Assembly: GCA_050998755.1 (NCBI GenBank)
Contig: JBPCPW010000063.1
Coordinates: 1 to 53,940, forward strand
Reading direction: 5' to 3'
Source: JAXDLW01 sp050998755
GTDB taxonomy: Bacteria > Chloroflexota > Dormibacteria > DASZGP01
DNA: 53,940 bases
Made by a program: the position numbers and the translations under genes. The notes beneath the pieces were generated by a model that saw only the letters and a list, made by a program, of their open reading frames with translations, searched no databases and was not told the DNA's origin. This document shows positions 15,836-24,125 of this stretch, in pieces (position 1 is the stretch's first letter; every line of letters begins with the position of its first letter).

Positions 15836-15885
15836 GAGCCCTGCCTCCGTGCGGCAAGGGTCGCGTGGACCATCACTGCCTGGCG

Positions 15886-16779
15886 TCAGCCATGTAGTGA
15901 CCTGGCCAGCTTGACCTCAACAGTCTCCCCCTCCTCGCGCACGATAAAGCCGGGCTGCTCAAAGGTGGCGGGGCCGCGCCTGACGCGGCCGGTGGTCAGG
16001 TCGAATTGCGAGAAATGCCAGGGGCAGGTGACGCACGCGTCGTGCAGCTCACCCTCGTCAAGGGGCCCGCCGGCGTGGGAGCAGGTATTGGAAATGGCGT
16101 ACAGCTTGCCGGTGTACCTGACAACCAGCACCGCCATACCACCGGCGTCGACCTTCTTCATCTGGCCCTCGGCGAAATCCGACGGCCGGCCAACTCGGAC
16201 GAACTCCTTCTCGGGCCCCTCGATGAAAGCGTTGCGGTTGACCATGGTTCCGAGCGCAAAGACCAGGTCGCCACCAAGATAGGCGCCGCTCACGAGCAGC
16301 ACGTAGCCCAGGACCGCAAGGATCACCGCCAGGTCGTGGGACGAACCGCCGCCGAGCCAGCGGATCAGGAACGACGCGGTGTAGAGGAGCGTGGTCACGG
16401 TCATGACCAGGCCGTGCGCCGTCGCGACCCGGAGTTCCTTGCCGTAGGTTTCGTGGTGGTCGTTGTACCCGGTGACCACCGCGCCGTAGGCCGCGATGAG
16501 CCCGATGAGGACACAGAAATTGCCCACTCCTGGGCTGACCCGGCTGGTGTAGGCGACCAGGTCGGCGACGATCGCCACGGTCCAGGCACCAAGGGGCACA
16601 TCGGTGATGACCGGGTGCAGTGCGTGCCCGAGCCAGGCGCCATGCAGGAAGCTCTTGAACTGCTGTCCAGGCTGGCCAAACGGCTTATAGATGCCGCCGA
16701 CCACCTTCTGGACAAAGCTCCCAAACCCTTCCAGCCAGGCCTGGCTACTGACGATTCGATCAACGATTGACGCGATCAT
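15886..16779 (-). CDS. DUF2231 membrane domain fused to a Rieske 2Fe-2S domain
   Basis: 297 residues. The N-terminal two thirds hold a DUF2231-type membrane unit with four to five helices (LHPVITDVPLGAWTVAIVAD, then LIGLIAAYGAVVTGYNDHHE). The C-terminal about 100 residues are a Rieske domain with ligands Cys233 and His235 (CSHAGG) and Cys252 and His255 (CPWHFS), so a 2Fe-2S cluster should form. It is likely a membrane-anchored electron carrier, or the ferredoxin part of an oxygenase-like chain. The start overlaps the HAD stop as ATGA. Its presence in the pentose-phosphate operon suggests coupling of reducing power to a membrane redox step (inference). Confidence 0.88.
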   Translation of the reverse strand: MIASIVDRIVSSQAWLEGFGSFVQKVVGGIYKPFGQPGQQFKSFLHGAWLGHALHPVITDVPLGAWTVAIVADLVAYTSRVSPGVGNFCVLIGLIAAYGAVVTGYNDHHETYGKELRVATAHGLVMTVTTLLYTASFLIRWLGGGSSHDLAVILAVLGYVLLVSGAYLGGDLVFALGTMVNRNAFIEGPEKEFVRVGRPSDFAEGQMKKVDAGGMAVLVVRYTGKLYAISNTCSHAGGPLDEGELHDACVTCPWHFSQFDLTTGRVRRGPATFEQPGFIVREEGETVEVKLARSLHG

Positions 16780-17519
16780 CTTGATCTCCTTGTGGGGCCG
16801 GCCGGCGAACTGCCGGACCTGGCTGAGGCAGCTGGTACGAGGCCGGGAAAGGGATCGGTCAGGCTCTTCAGGACGTGGTCAGCGCCAGCCTGCTTTAGCT
16901 GGCCGGTGTCGAACTTGCCAGTCGCCACGCCGATGCCGATCGCCCCCGCCGCGTGAGCCGCGTCGATATCCATTGGCGTATCTCCGACGACGCACACGCG
17001 GGCTGGGTCAACCGGTGAGCCCATCACCACGCTGGCGCGGCGAATCGCCGTGCGGGTGAGCTCCCCACGGTCGGTCGAGTCCGAACCGAAGCCGCCAAAG
17101 GAGAAGTACTGGTTGAGGCCGGCGCGGGCCAGCTTGATATGGGTTGCAGCCTCGACCGCTCCAGAGGTGATGCCCACCAGGATCCCGGCCTCGATCATGC
17201 GGAGGAGGAGGTCCTCCGCGCCAGGCAACACATGGTATCCCTTGGAGTTGGCCACCTCCTCAGGCAGGAACTGCAGGTAGGAGTGCATCAGTTGCGCGAG
17301 CTCCTTGGGCTTGGGCTCGCGCTTCATTACGCCCTTGAAGGTGAGACGTCCGACCTCCGGGTCGGTCATGCCGCCATGGGTGAATTTGCTTATGTCGGCG
17401 TCGACGCTCCACAGCTTTTCAAACCCGCGCCGCCAGGACTTGGCGCCCGCACCCCCCGTGCTGACCAGGGTCTCGTCGACATCGAAGGCCACCGCCAGCG
17501 GTGCCGCATCGTTCTTCAT
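16776..17519 (-). CDS. HAD hydrolase (phosphoglycolate phosphatase-like)
   Basis: 247 residues. Motif I is AVAFDVDETLVSTGG (Asp13, Asp15), followed by a helical cap with DPEVGRLTFKG, motif II GITSGAVEAA, and motif IV VCVVGDTPMDIDAAHAAGA. The C-terminal about 20 residues are Ser/Arg-rich and probably disordered. Substrate unknown; the context (zwf directly upstream with an ATGA overlap) suggests a sugar-phosphate or phosphoglycolate phosphatase acting as a side-product repair enzyme. Confidence 0.82.
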   Translation of the reverse strand: MKNDAAPLAVAFDVDETLVSTGGAGAKSWRRGFEKLWSVDADISKFTHGGMTDPEVGRLTFKGVMKREPKPKELAQLMHSYLQFLPEEVANSKGYHVLPGAEDLLLRMIEAGILVGITSGAVEAATHIKLARAGLNQYFSFGGFGSDSTDRGELTRTAIRRASVVMGSPVDPARVCVVGDTPMDIDAAHAAGAIGIGVATGKFDTGQLKQAGADHVLKSLTDPFPGLVPAASARSGSSPAGPTRRSR

Positions 17520-18940
17520 TGGGCCACCTCGTTGGACCTCGACTCCATAACCGGATCGTGCCAGCGACCCGGTGCTGCGATGAGCTTGTTCGCCGCCTTC
17601 GGTCCCCAGGTGCCGGGCTGGTAGGGCTGAGCTCGGTGATGGTGTTTCAGGACCGGCTCCACGATGGCCCAGGCCGCCTCAACCGTCTCCTCGCTGCTGA
17701 AGAGAGCGCCGTTGCCAGCCATTGCGTCCCCCAGGAGTCGCTCGTAAGGGGTTTCTTCGCCAGCCGCTGACTCCTGCAGATAGAGCTCCCGCTGGTCGCC
17801 GACGAAGGCTTCGCCGGCGCGCTTGACACGGGCGGCGAGCGCGATCGCCGGGGCGGGCGCGATCCTGAAACGTAGGTAGTTGCCGTCCCCTGCCCGCACG
17901 GCGGAATCTACGAACAACGCCTGCGGTGGCGGCTTAAGCTCAACCAGCACTTCGGTGACGGTCTCGGCCAGGCACTTCCCGGCGCGGATGTACCAGGGGA
18001 CCCCGGACCACCGCCAGGACTCGATCGAAAGCCTGAGAGCACAAAAGGTTTCGACAGCGGAATTCTTGGCGACGCCGGGCTGATCACGGTAGCCAGCGAA
18101 CTGACCCCGGACCAGGTCATCCGGGGCGAGTGGGCGGATGGCTTTGAACAGCTTGGCCTTCTCGGTCCGCAAGGCCCCGGTTTCGAGGTGTGGCGGTGGC
18201 TCCATCGCGAGGTGGGCCACGACCTGGAAGAGGTGGTTCTCGACCACATCCCGCAGGCACCCCGTGGCGTCGTAGAACTTGCCCCGCGCCTCCACCCCGA
18301 AGTCCTCGCCCATCGTGATCTGGACGCTGGCAATATTTTCGCGGTTCCAGATTGGTTCGAGGAACGAATTGGCGAAGCGGAAGTAGAGGATGTTTTCGAC
18401 CGCTTCCTTGCCCAGGAAGTGATCGATGCGGAAGATCGCATCCTCTGGAAAGACCGAAGCCGCCACGCGGTTGAGCGCTCGCGCGGATTCCAGATCGTGC
18501 CCGAAGGGCTTCTCGATGATCACACGTCCTTCTTGGGCGAGGCCCGATTTTCCCAGGCCCTTCACCACCGTGCCGAAGAGGGCCGGGGGGATGGCCAGGT
18601 AGTGCGCCGGACGACGCGCGCGGCCCAGGACCTTCTTCAAAGCGGCGAATGTGTGCTCGTCGTTGTAGTCGCCGTCGACGTACCGCAGCAGCGACATCAA
18701 ACGTGTGAATGCCTCCTTGTTGTCGATACCGCCGGCGCGCGCGATGCTGTCCTCTGCCCTTTCGCGGAGATCCGTCAGGGCCCACCCGGAGTGGGCCACG
18801 CCGACCACGGGCACCTTGAGGGCCCCTCGCTTCACCATGGCGTAGAGCGCCGGGAAGATCTGCTTGTGGGCCAGGTCTCCCGTCGCGCCAAAGAACACCA
18901 GGGCGTCAGAAGGTGCCTGGCTGTCGCCGCCGGCTTGCAC
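17516..18940 (-). CDS. zwf: glucose-6-phosphate dehydrogenase
   Basis: 474 residues from GTG 18940, one base after the gnd stop; the longer frame to 19015 lies inside gnd and lacks homology. The nucleotide-binding motif FFGATGDLAHKQIFPALY is near residue 14, EKPFGHDLESARALN follows, and the active-site signature is RIDHFLGKE, with the catalytic His in the central HFL. It oxidises glucose 6-phosphate to 6-phosphogluconolactone, giving NADPH (or NADH). The unlinked lactonase gene is not in the window. It sits between gnd and the HAD gene (stop overlaps as ATGA). Confidence 0.95.
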   Translation of the reverse strand: MQAGGDSQAPSDALVFFGATGDLAHKQIFPALYAMVKRGALKVPVVGVAHSGWALTDLRERAEDSIARAGGIDNKEAFTRLMSLLRYVDGDYNDEHTFAALKKVLGRARRPAHYLAIPPALFGTVVKGLGKSGLAQEGRVIIEKPFGHDLESARALNRVAASVFPEDAIFRIDHFLGKEAVENILYFRFANSFLEPIWNRENIASVQITMGEDFGVEARGKFYDATGCLRDVVENHLFQVVAHLAMEPPPHLETGALRTEKAKLFKAIRPLAPDDLVRGQFAGYRDQPGVAKNSAVETFCALRLSIESWRWSGVPWYIRAGKCLAETVTEVLVELKPPPQALFVDSAVRAGDGNYLRFRIAPAPAIALAARVKRAGEAFVGDQRELYLQESAAGEETPYERLLGDAMAGNGALFSSEETVEAAWAIVEPVLKHHHRAQPYQPGTWGPKAANKLIAAPGRWHDPVMESRSNEVAQ

Positions 18941-18941
18941 C

Positions 18942-19955
18942 TCAGCCCTTCTTCTCGTCGTGCCCGCCGAATTGCTTGCGCATCGCGGAGAGGACCTGGT
19001 CGGCGTAGTCGGCATCGCCGCGTGACTCGAACCGCGAGAACAAGGCGGCGCTGATAACCGGCGCCGGCACCCCCTCGTCGATGGCGGCGAGCGCTGTCCA
19101 GCGGCCCTCGCCGGAATCCGACACGCGCCCGCTGAACTCCTTCAGGTCAGAGTCACCGACCATCGCGCCAGCGGTGAGGTCGAGCAGCCAGGAGGCGATC
19201 ACGCTGCCGCGACGCCATACCTCGGCGACCTGCCCGATCTCGATCTCGTACTTGTATGCGTCGGGCTCGCGCAGGGGCGTGGTTTCGGCGTCGTGCTCCT
19301 GCTGACGCAGGCCGATGTCAGCGTTCTTGATGATGTTGAGACCTTCCGCGTAGGCGGCCATCAGCCCGTACTCGATGCCGTTGTGGACCATCTTGACGAA
19401 GTGGCCCGCGCCGCTCGGGCCGCAGTGCAGATAGCCGTGCTCGGCGGTGCTGGGCGGCCCGTGCCTGCCTGGGGTTCGCGGTGCCGCCTCGACGCCTGGG
19501 GCAATCGTCTTGAAGATGGGGCCGAGGTGGCTGACCACGTCCTGCTCGCCCCCAATCATCAGGCAGTAGCCGCGGGCCAGCCCGAAGACCCCGCCGCTGG
19601 TACCGCAGTCAACGTAATGGATGCCGCTCTTCTTGAGCGCCTTGGCGCGCTCGATGTCATCGCGGTAGTAGCTGTTGCCGCCGTCGATGATGATGTCTCC
19701 GGGCTCCAGGCGCGAGGCGAGCTCCTCAACCGTTTGGCCGGCGACGCCGGCGGGGACCATGATCCACGCGGCCCGGGGCTTGGTGAGCTTGGAAACGAAG
19801 TCGTCGAGGGAGCTTGCGCCCACAACGCCCTTGCCGGCGGCCGCCTCCACCGCCTTGGGGCTCACGTCATAGACGACGCACTCGTGACCACCCTCGGTCA
19901 GCCGCTTCACCAGGTTGGCGCCCATTCGCCCCAGTCCCACCATGCCAAGTTGCAT
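18942..19955 (-). CDS. gnd: 6-phosphogluconate dehydrogenase, short decarboxylating type
   Basis: 337 residues, the short (GndA/YqeC-like) form rather than the about 470-residue NADP enzyme. The Rossmann motif GLGRMGANLV is at 7-16, IIDGGNSYYRDD and DCGTSGGVFG surround the active site, and SGAGHFVKMVHNGIEYG contains the catalytic Lys. Strand beta-2 ends in YDVSP, with Asp30 in the position that hydrogen-bonds the adenosine ribose, which favours NAD+ over NADP+ (inference). It converts 6-phosphogluconate to ribulose 5-phosphate plus CO2. It is 11 bp from tkt. Confidence 0.93.
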   Translation of the reverse strand: MQLGMVGLGRMGANLVKRLTEGGHECVVYDVSPKAVEAAAGKGVVGASSLDDFVSKLTKPRAAWIMVPAGVAGQTVEELASRLEPGDIIIDGGNSYYRDDIERAKALKKSGIHYVDCGTSGGVFGLARGYCLMIGGEQDVVSHLGPIFKTIAPGVEAAPRTPGRHGPPSTAEHGYLHCGPSGAGHFVKMVHNGIEYGLMAAYAEGLNIIKNADIGLRQQEHDAETTPLREPDAYKYEIEIGQVAEVWRRGSVIASWLLDLTAGAMVGDSDLKEFSGRVSDSGEGRWTALAAIDEGVPAPVISAALFSRFESRGDADYADQVLSAMRKQFGGHDEKKG

Positions 19956-19966
19956 CGAGATCCCTC

Positions 19967-22093
19967 CTATCCGCGCTGAATTGGCCTGGCCAGTTGAGCC
20001 CTTGCCGCCTGGATCACCCGCTCCGGTGTGAAACCGAACTTCTTCTCAACGTCCTTGAGCGGGGCCGAGGCACCGAAGGTGTGCATCCCGACCATCTCCC
20101 CCGTCGGCCCAACGTACCTGTCCCATCCGAACACGGATGCTTGTTCAACCCCAACGCGAGCGGTCACCTGGGCCGGCAGGACACTGTCGCGGTAGGCCTG
20201 GGGTTGCCGCTCAAACAGCTCCCAGGACGGCATGCTCACCACCCGGGCGCGTACGCCGTCCTTGGCCAGCTCCTCGTACGCGGCCACCACCAGGCCGACC
20301 TCGCTCCCGGTGGCCATGAGGATGATCTCAGGCTCCCCGGACGCTGCGTCCGCCATCACGTAGGCGCCTTTGTCCAGGTTTGAGGCGGCGGCGTAGCGGG
20401 CCCGGTCGAAAGTGGGCATGCTCTGGCGCGACAGGACCAGGAGCGCCGGCTGGTGCTGGTAGGCCATGATCAGCCGCCAGGCCTCCACCACCTCGTTGGC
20501 ATCGCCCGGGCGCAGCACAACGAGGCCCGGCATCGACCGAAGTGAGGCCAGCTGCTCCACCGGTTGGTGAGTGGGGCCGTCCTCCCCGACGCCGATCGAA
20601 TCGTGGGTGAAGATGTAGATGACGGGGATCTGCATCATCGCGGCCAGCCGGATCGGCTCGCGCATGTACTCGGTGAAGATGAAGAACCCGGCGCCAAAAG
20701 CCCGGATCCTGGAGAGGGAAAGCCCGTTGACGATGCCGCCCATGGCGTGCTCTCGGATGCCGAAATGGAAGTTACGTCCGTCCCGGTCCGCCTTGGTGAA
20801 GTCTCCCGCCCCGTCGAAGGTGAGCCGGGTCAAGGTGGATGGGAAGAGGTCGGCGGCCCCGCCCATGAGCCATGGCATGTTCTCAGCGATCGCGTTGAGG
20901 ACCTTTCCCGACGCCTCCCGACCGGACACGCCTTTCTCATCAGCCGGGAACGCAGGGATGTCGCGGTCCCAGCCGTCCGGCAGTTCGCGCAGCTGCATCT
21001 GGTCGACCTGCGCCGCCAGCTCGGGATAGATCCGGCGGTACTCCTGCAGCTTCTCGAGCCAGGCCTGCCGCAGCTGGCCACCCCGCCTACCGACGGTTCG
21101 GCCAAAGTGCTCCCTGACACCGTCCGGAACCAGGAACTTGGCGTCCTCCGGCCAGCCGTAGAAGCGCTTCGTCTCCCGCTCCTCCTCCTCGCCGAGCGGC
21201 TTGCCGTGGGCCTCGCTGCTGTCCTGCTTGTGGGGCGAGCCGTAGCCGATGTGGCTGTCGACGATGATCAGTGTCGGAGACTCCTGCTCCGCGCGAAAGA
21301 TCTGAAAGGCTCGCTCCAGCATCGCCAGGTCGTTGGCGTCGCCGACCCGCTCCACCCTCCAGCCGTAGCTCAAGAACCGCGTCGCCACGTCGTCGCTGAA
21401 GGTGAGCGAGGTTGGTCCCTCGATGGTGATGTGGTTGTTGTCGTAGACCCAGCAGAGGTTGGCCACCCGCTGGTGGCCGGCGTACGACGCGGCCTCGTTG
21501 GAGATCCCCTCCATCATGTCGCCATCGCTGGCCAGCGCGTACACGTCGAAATCGAAGAGGTCGAAATTGGGGCGGTTGAAGCGGGCCGCGGCCCACTGCG
21601 AGGCGATCGCCATCCCCACCGAATTCGCCACCCCTTGCCCAAGCGGCCCGGTCGTGGCCTCAACCCCGGAGGTCAGCCGGTATTCGGGGTGCCCCGGACA
21701 CTTCGATCCCAGTTGCCGAAATCGCTTCAGGTCGTCGATCGTGACCGACGGTTCGCCCAGGGTCTCGTACTCGGCATCGACTGCCTGGACCGCGGTGAGG
21801 TGAAGCATCGAGTACAGCAGCGCCGAGGCGTGGCCGCAGGAAAGCACGAAGCGGTCCCGATTCGGCCAGGTCGGGTCGGCCGGGTCAAAACGTAAAAAGC
21901 GGGTCCAGATCGTGTACGCGACTGGCGCCATATCCATCGGGGTGCCCGGGTGCCCCGACTGCGCCTTCTGCACGGCGTCGCAGCTGAGCGTTCGCAGGGT
22001 GTTGACGCACAGGGTGTCAATTGGCCTGCCGCCGACCGCGCCACGCGCCGTCTCGAGCAGGCTCTCGGTTGAGCGCACGCCGACCGCGGTCAA
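19967..22093 (-). CDS. tkt: transketolase
   Basis: 708 residues, usual size. The N-terminal signature region holds SGHPGTPMDMAPVAYT. The TPP-binding region starts with GDG in ASDGDMMEGISNEAASYAGH, and the motif's Asn is in WVYDNNHITIEG. The pyrimidine-domain signature is THDSIGVGEDGPTHQPVEQL, and the C-terminal domain is complete. It transfers C2 units between pentose and other sugar phosphates. The start overlaps the tal stop as ATGA. Confidence 0.96.
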   Translation of the reverse strand: MTAVGVRSTESLLETARGAVGGRPIDTLCVNTLRTLSCDAVQKAQSGHPGTPMDMAPVAYTIWTRFLRFDPADPTWPNRDRFVLSCGHASALLYSMLHLTAVQAVDAEYETLGEPSVTIDDLKRFRQLGSKCPGHPEYRLTSGVEATTGPLGQGVANSVGMAIASQWAAARFNRPNFDLFDFDVYALASDGDMMEGISNEAASYAGHQRVANLCWVYDNNHITIEGPTSLTFSDDVATRFLSYGWRVERVGDANDLAMLERAFQIFRAEQESPTLIIVDSHIGYGSPHKQDSSEAHGKPLGEEEERETKRFYGWPEDAKFLVPDGVREHFGRTVGRRGGQLRQAWLEKLQEYRRIYPELAAQVDQMQLRELPDGWDRDIPAFPADEKGVSGREASGKVLNAIAENMPWLMGGAADLFPSTLTRLTFDGAGDFTKADRDGRNFHFGIREHAMGGIVNGLSLSRIRAFGAGFFIFTEYMREPIRLAAMMQIPVIYIFTHDSIGVGEDGPTHQPVEQLASLRSMPGLVVLRPGDANEVVEAWRLIMAYQHQPALLVLSRQSMPTFDRARYAAASNLDKGAYVMADAASGEPEIILMATGSEVGLVVAAYEELAKDGVRARVVSMPSWELFERQPQAYRDSVLPAQVTARVGVEQASVFGWDRYVGPTGEMVGMHTFGASAPLKDVEKKFGFTPERVIQAARAQLARPIQRG

Positions 22094-23181
22094 CCTCGGG
22101 CGCCTCCGCTGAGGGCTGCGGTCTTGGACTCGATCGACTTGAGCAGGTCCTCCCAGGATTTGACGAACGCCGCGGTCCCGTCGCTCTGTAGCGTCGCGGC
22201 CAGCTTTGACACGTTAATCCCGGCCTCCCCGATGCGCGCGATCACCTCATCCGCGTCACCGCCGTCGCCGGGAAGGAATCCGCCGACCTGGCCATGGTCG
22301 ACGAACGCGTCCAGCGTGGCCTGCGGGATGGTGTTAATGGTGTCCGGCGCGGCCAGCGCCTCGATGTAGTAGGTGTCTGGCTTGGCGGGGTCCTTGGTCC
22401 CAGTGCTTGCGAACAGAAGGCGCTGGGTGCGCGCGCCATCGGCCACGAGCTTCTTCCATTGGTCGGAGGCCAGGAGATCGCAGTAGCTGCGGTAGGTCTG
22501 CTTGGCCACCGCTATGCCAAGCTCGTCCTTGAGGTCCGCCGGTACCCGGTCAAGCGTGGCGTGGTCCCAGCGAGAGACGAACAACGAGGCCACCGAGGGG
22601 ACGTCGAGATTCTTGCCCGCGACCCTGCGCCGCTCGAGGCCGCGTTGGTAGGCGCTGGCGGTCGCGATGTATTGCTCGGCCGAGAAGAGCAGGGTGATGT
22701 TCACCGGGACCCCCTGGAAGATCAGCTCCTCGATCGCCGGCAGGCCCTCCTGGTTGCCCGGGACCTTGATGAACAGGTTGGGCGTCTCTGCCTTCTGGTG
22801 CAGCGCCTTCGCCTCCGCGACGGTCTTGTCGGTATCGTGCGCCAGGCGCGGTGAGACCTCCAGCGACACCCAGCCGTCAAAGCCACCTGTACTCTCCCAG
22901 GCGGGTTTGAACAGCGCGGCGGCGGTTCTGAGGTCGTCCACTGCCAGCTCGAAGAAGAGCGCTTCCGGGTCGAGTCCCTTTTCCGCCAACTGGCGCACCT
23001 GGGCATCGTAGTCGTCACCAGCCGTGATGGCCTTGTCGAAGATCGTCGGGTTCGAAGTGAGTCCAGTCACCGCCGCGTCGGCGATGTATCCGGCCATCTG
23101 ACCACTCGTCAACAGCTCCCGGGTGATGTTGTCGAGCCAGAGGCTCTGCCCGGCCTCGTGGAGGCGCTGCGCTGCGTTCAT
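22090..23181 (-). CDS. tal: transaldolase
   Basis: 363 residues from ATG 23181, preceded by GGAG; the longer frame to 23430 is Arg-rich and overlaps the upstream gene. The N-terminal signature GLTSNPTIFDKAI is at about 40-52, and the Schiff-base Lys139 is in NLFIKVPGN. The length and the NITLLFSAEQY segment fit the long actinobacterial/cyanobacterial transaldolase class. It exchanges dihydroxyacetone units in the non-oxidative pentose phosphate pathway. Confidence 0.95.
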   Translation of the reverse strand: MNAAQRLHEAGQSLWLDNITRELLTSGQMAGYIADAAVTGLTSNPTIFDKAITAGDDYDAQVRQLAEKGLDPEALFFELAVDDLRTAAALFKPAWESTGGFDGWVSLEVSPRLAHDTDKTVAEAKALHQKAETPNLFIKVPGNQEGLPAIEELIFQGVPVNITLLFSAEQYIATASAYQRGLERRRVAGKNLDVPSVASLFVSRWDHATLDRVPADLKDELGIAVAKQTYRSYCDLLASDQWKKLVADGARTQRLLFASTGTKDPAKPDTYYIEALAAPDTINTIPQATLDAFVDHGQVGGFLPGDGGDADEVIARIGEAGINVSKLAATLQSDGTAAFVKSWEDLLKSIESKTAALSGGARG

Positions 23182-23198
23182 GCTCGCTCCTTCTTGCT

Positions 23199-24125
23199 TC
23201 ACCGGCTGTGCGACAGCGCCCCCTCGTAAACCTCGATCTCGCGCAGGTAGTTGTTCGCGATCAGGCGGGCTGCGCCGGAGCGGTCCACCTCCTTGCTCAG
23301 CCAGGCCTTGATTGCGTCTCTCCAGATCGTGCGGCCGACGGCGAAGCCGACATAACCCGGCACGCCGGCGGCCTCGCGCAGCCAGTGCTCGACTCTGGTT
23401 TCGCTCGCGCCGTGGCCAAGCACGATGCACGCCACCCCGTCCCGTCCGCCGGTCCGGGCTTGCGCGGACACGCGTTTGCAGTCATGGCGGCGGTCCAGGC
23501 CCTGGATCTTCCAGATGTCCGGCTCGACCCCCGCCTCCTGCGCGTCAGCGATGGTGCGGACGGTGAGCTCAGGCCGGATCTCGAGGTCGTACCGGTCTTC
23601 GTCCCCGCCGACCGTATCGAGCTGGGCCGGCTCAGCGGGTATGAGCAGCTCGAAGAGGAGACGGCGACCGCGCGCGTGCAGCCAGCTCGACAGCTCGTTG
23701 AGCCGGCGCAGCTGCCTGTGGTTCAATGCGGGGTCGGCGTCAGGGTTGTAGCGGACGAGCACCTTGGCAAAGGCGGGGTCGAACTCCTCGATGTGGTCGC
23801 CGAAGCTGCCTCCAAACTCGAAGTCGAACTCAGGCTGCCCGCTCTTTTCGACCGACATCGCCAGCGTGTAGCCTTCCGCCTTCGCCTCTTTGGCGATCTC
23901 CGCCGCGAACTCCTCGTCGACGAGCGCCCCAGCGCTCCCCAGCGGCGCCCCGTCGGCAACCGCCAGCCTGAGGCCTTCGAAGATGACGCGCTTGGCATCG
24001 GTGATGGCGCCAGCCTGGTCAGGTGTCGGCTCTGCCTCGATACCGAACAGCTCCTTCTTGAAGGAGGCGCGGTGGTCGAAGGCCACCATGAAGAGGGTCT
24101 TGTCGTAACCGAGAGGGGGGCTCAG
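23199..24125 (-). CDS. DUF2090 class I aldolase-like protein
   Basis: 308 residues if begun at CTG 24125, or 296 from ATG 24089. MVAFDHRASFKKELFGI, then WLHARGRRLLFELLIP, then EPDIWKIQGLDRRHDC and IVLGHGASE identify the DUF2090 family, related to the C-terminal aldolase-like part of IolC. Family members usually begin with a Gly-Tyr-Asp-Lys stretch before the FDHR motif. Here that stretch (LGYDKTLF) lies upstream of ATG 24089, and the only start-like codon is CTG 24125, overlapping the pgi stop as CTGA, with GGAGG eight bases before it. It probably cleaves a keto-sugar phosphate; the exact substrate is unknown. Confidence 0.78.
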   Translation of the reverse strand: MSPPLGYDKTLFMVAFDHRASFKKELFGIEAEPTPDQAGAITDAKRVIFEGLRLAVADGAPLGSAGALVDEEFAAEIAKEAKAEGYTLAMSVEKSGQPEFDFEFGGSFGDHIEEFDPAFAKVLVRYNPDADPALNHRQLRRLNELSSWLHARGRRLLFELLIPAEPAQLDTVGGDEDRYDLEIRPELTVRTIADAQEAGVEPDIWKIQGLDRRHDCKRVSAQARTGGRDGVACIVLGHGASETRVEHWLREAAGVPGYVGFAVGRTIWRDAIKAWLSKEVDRSGAARLIANNYLREIEVYEGALSHSR

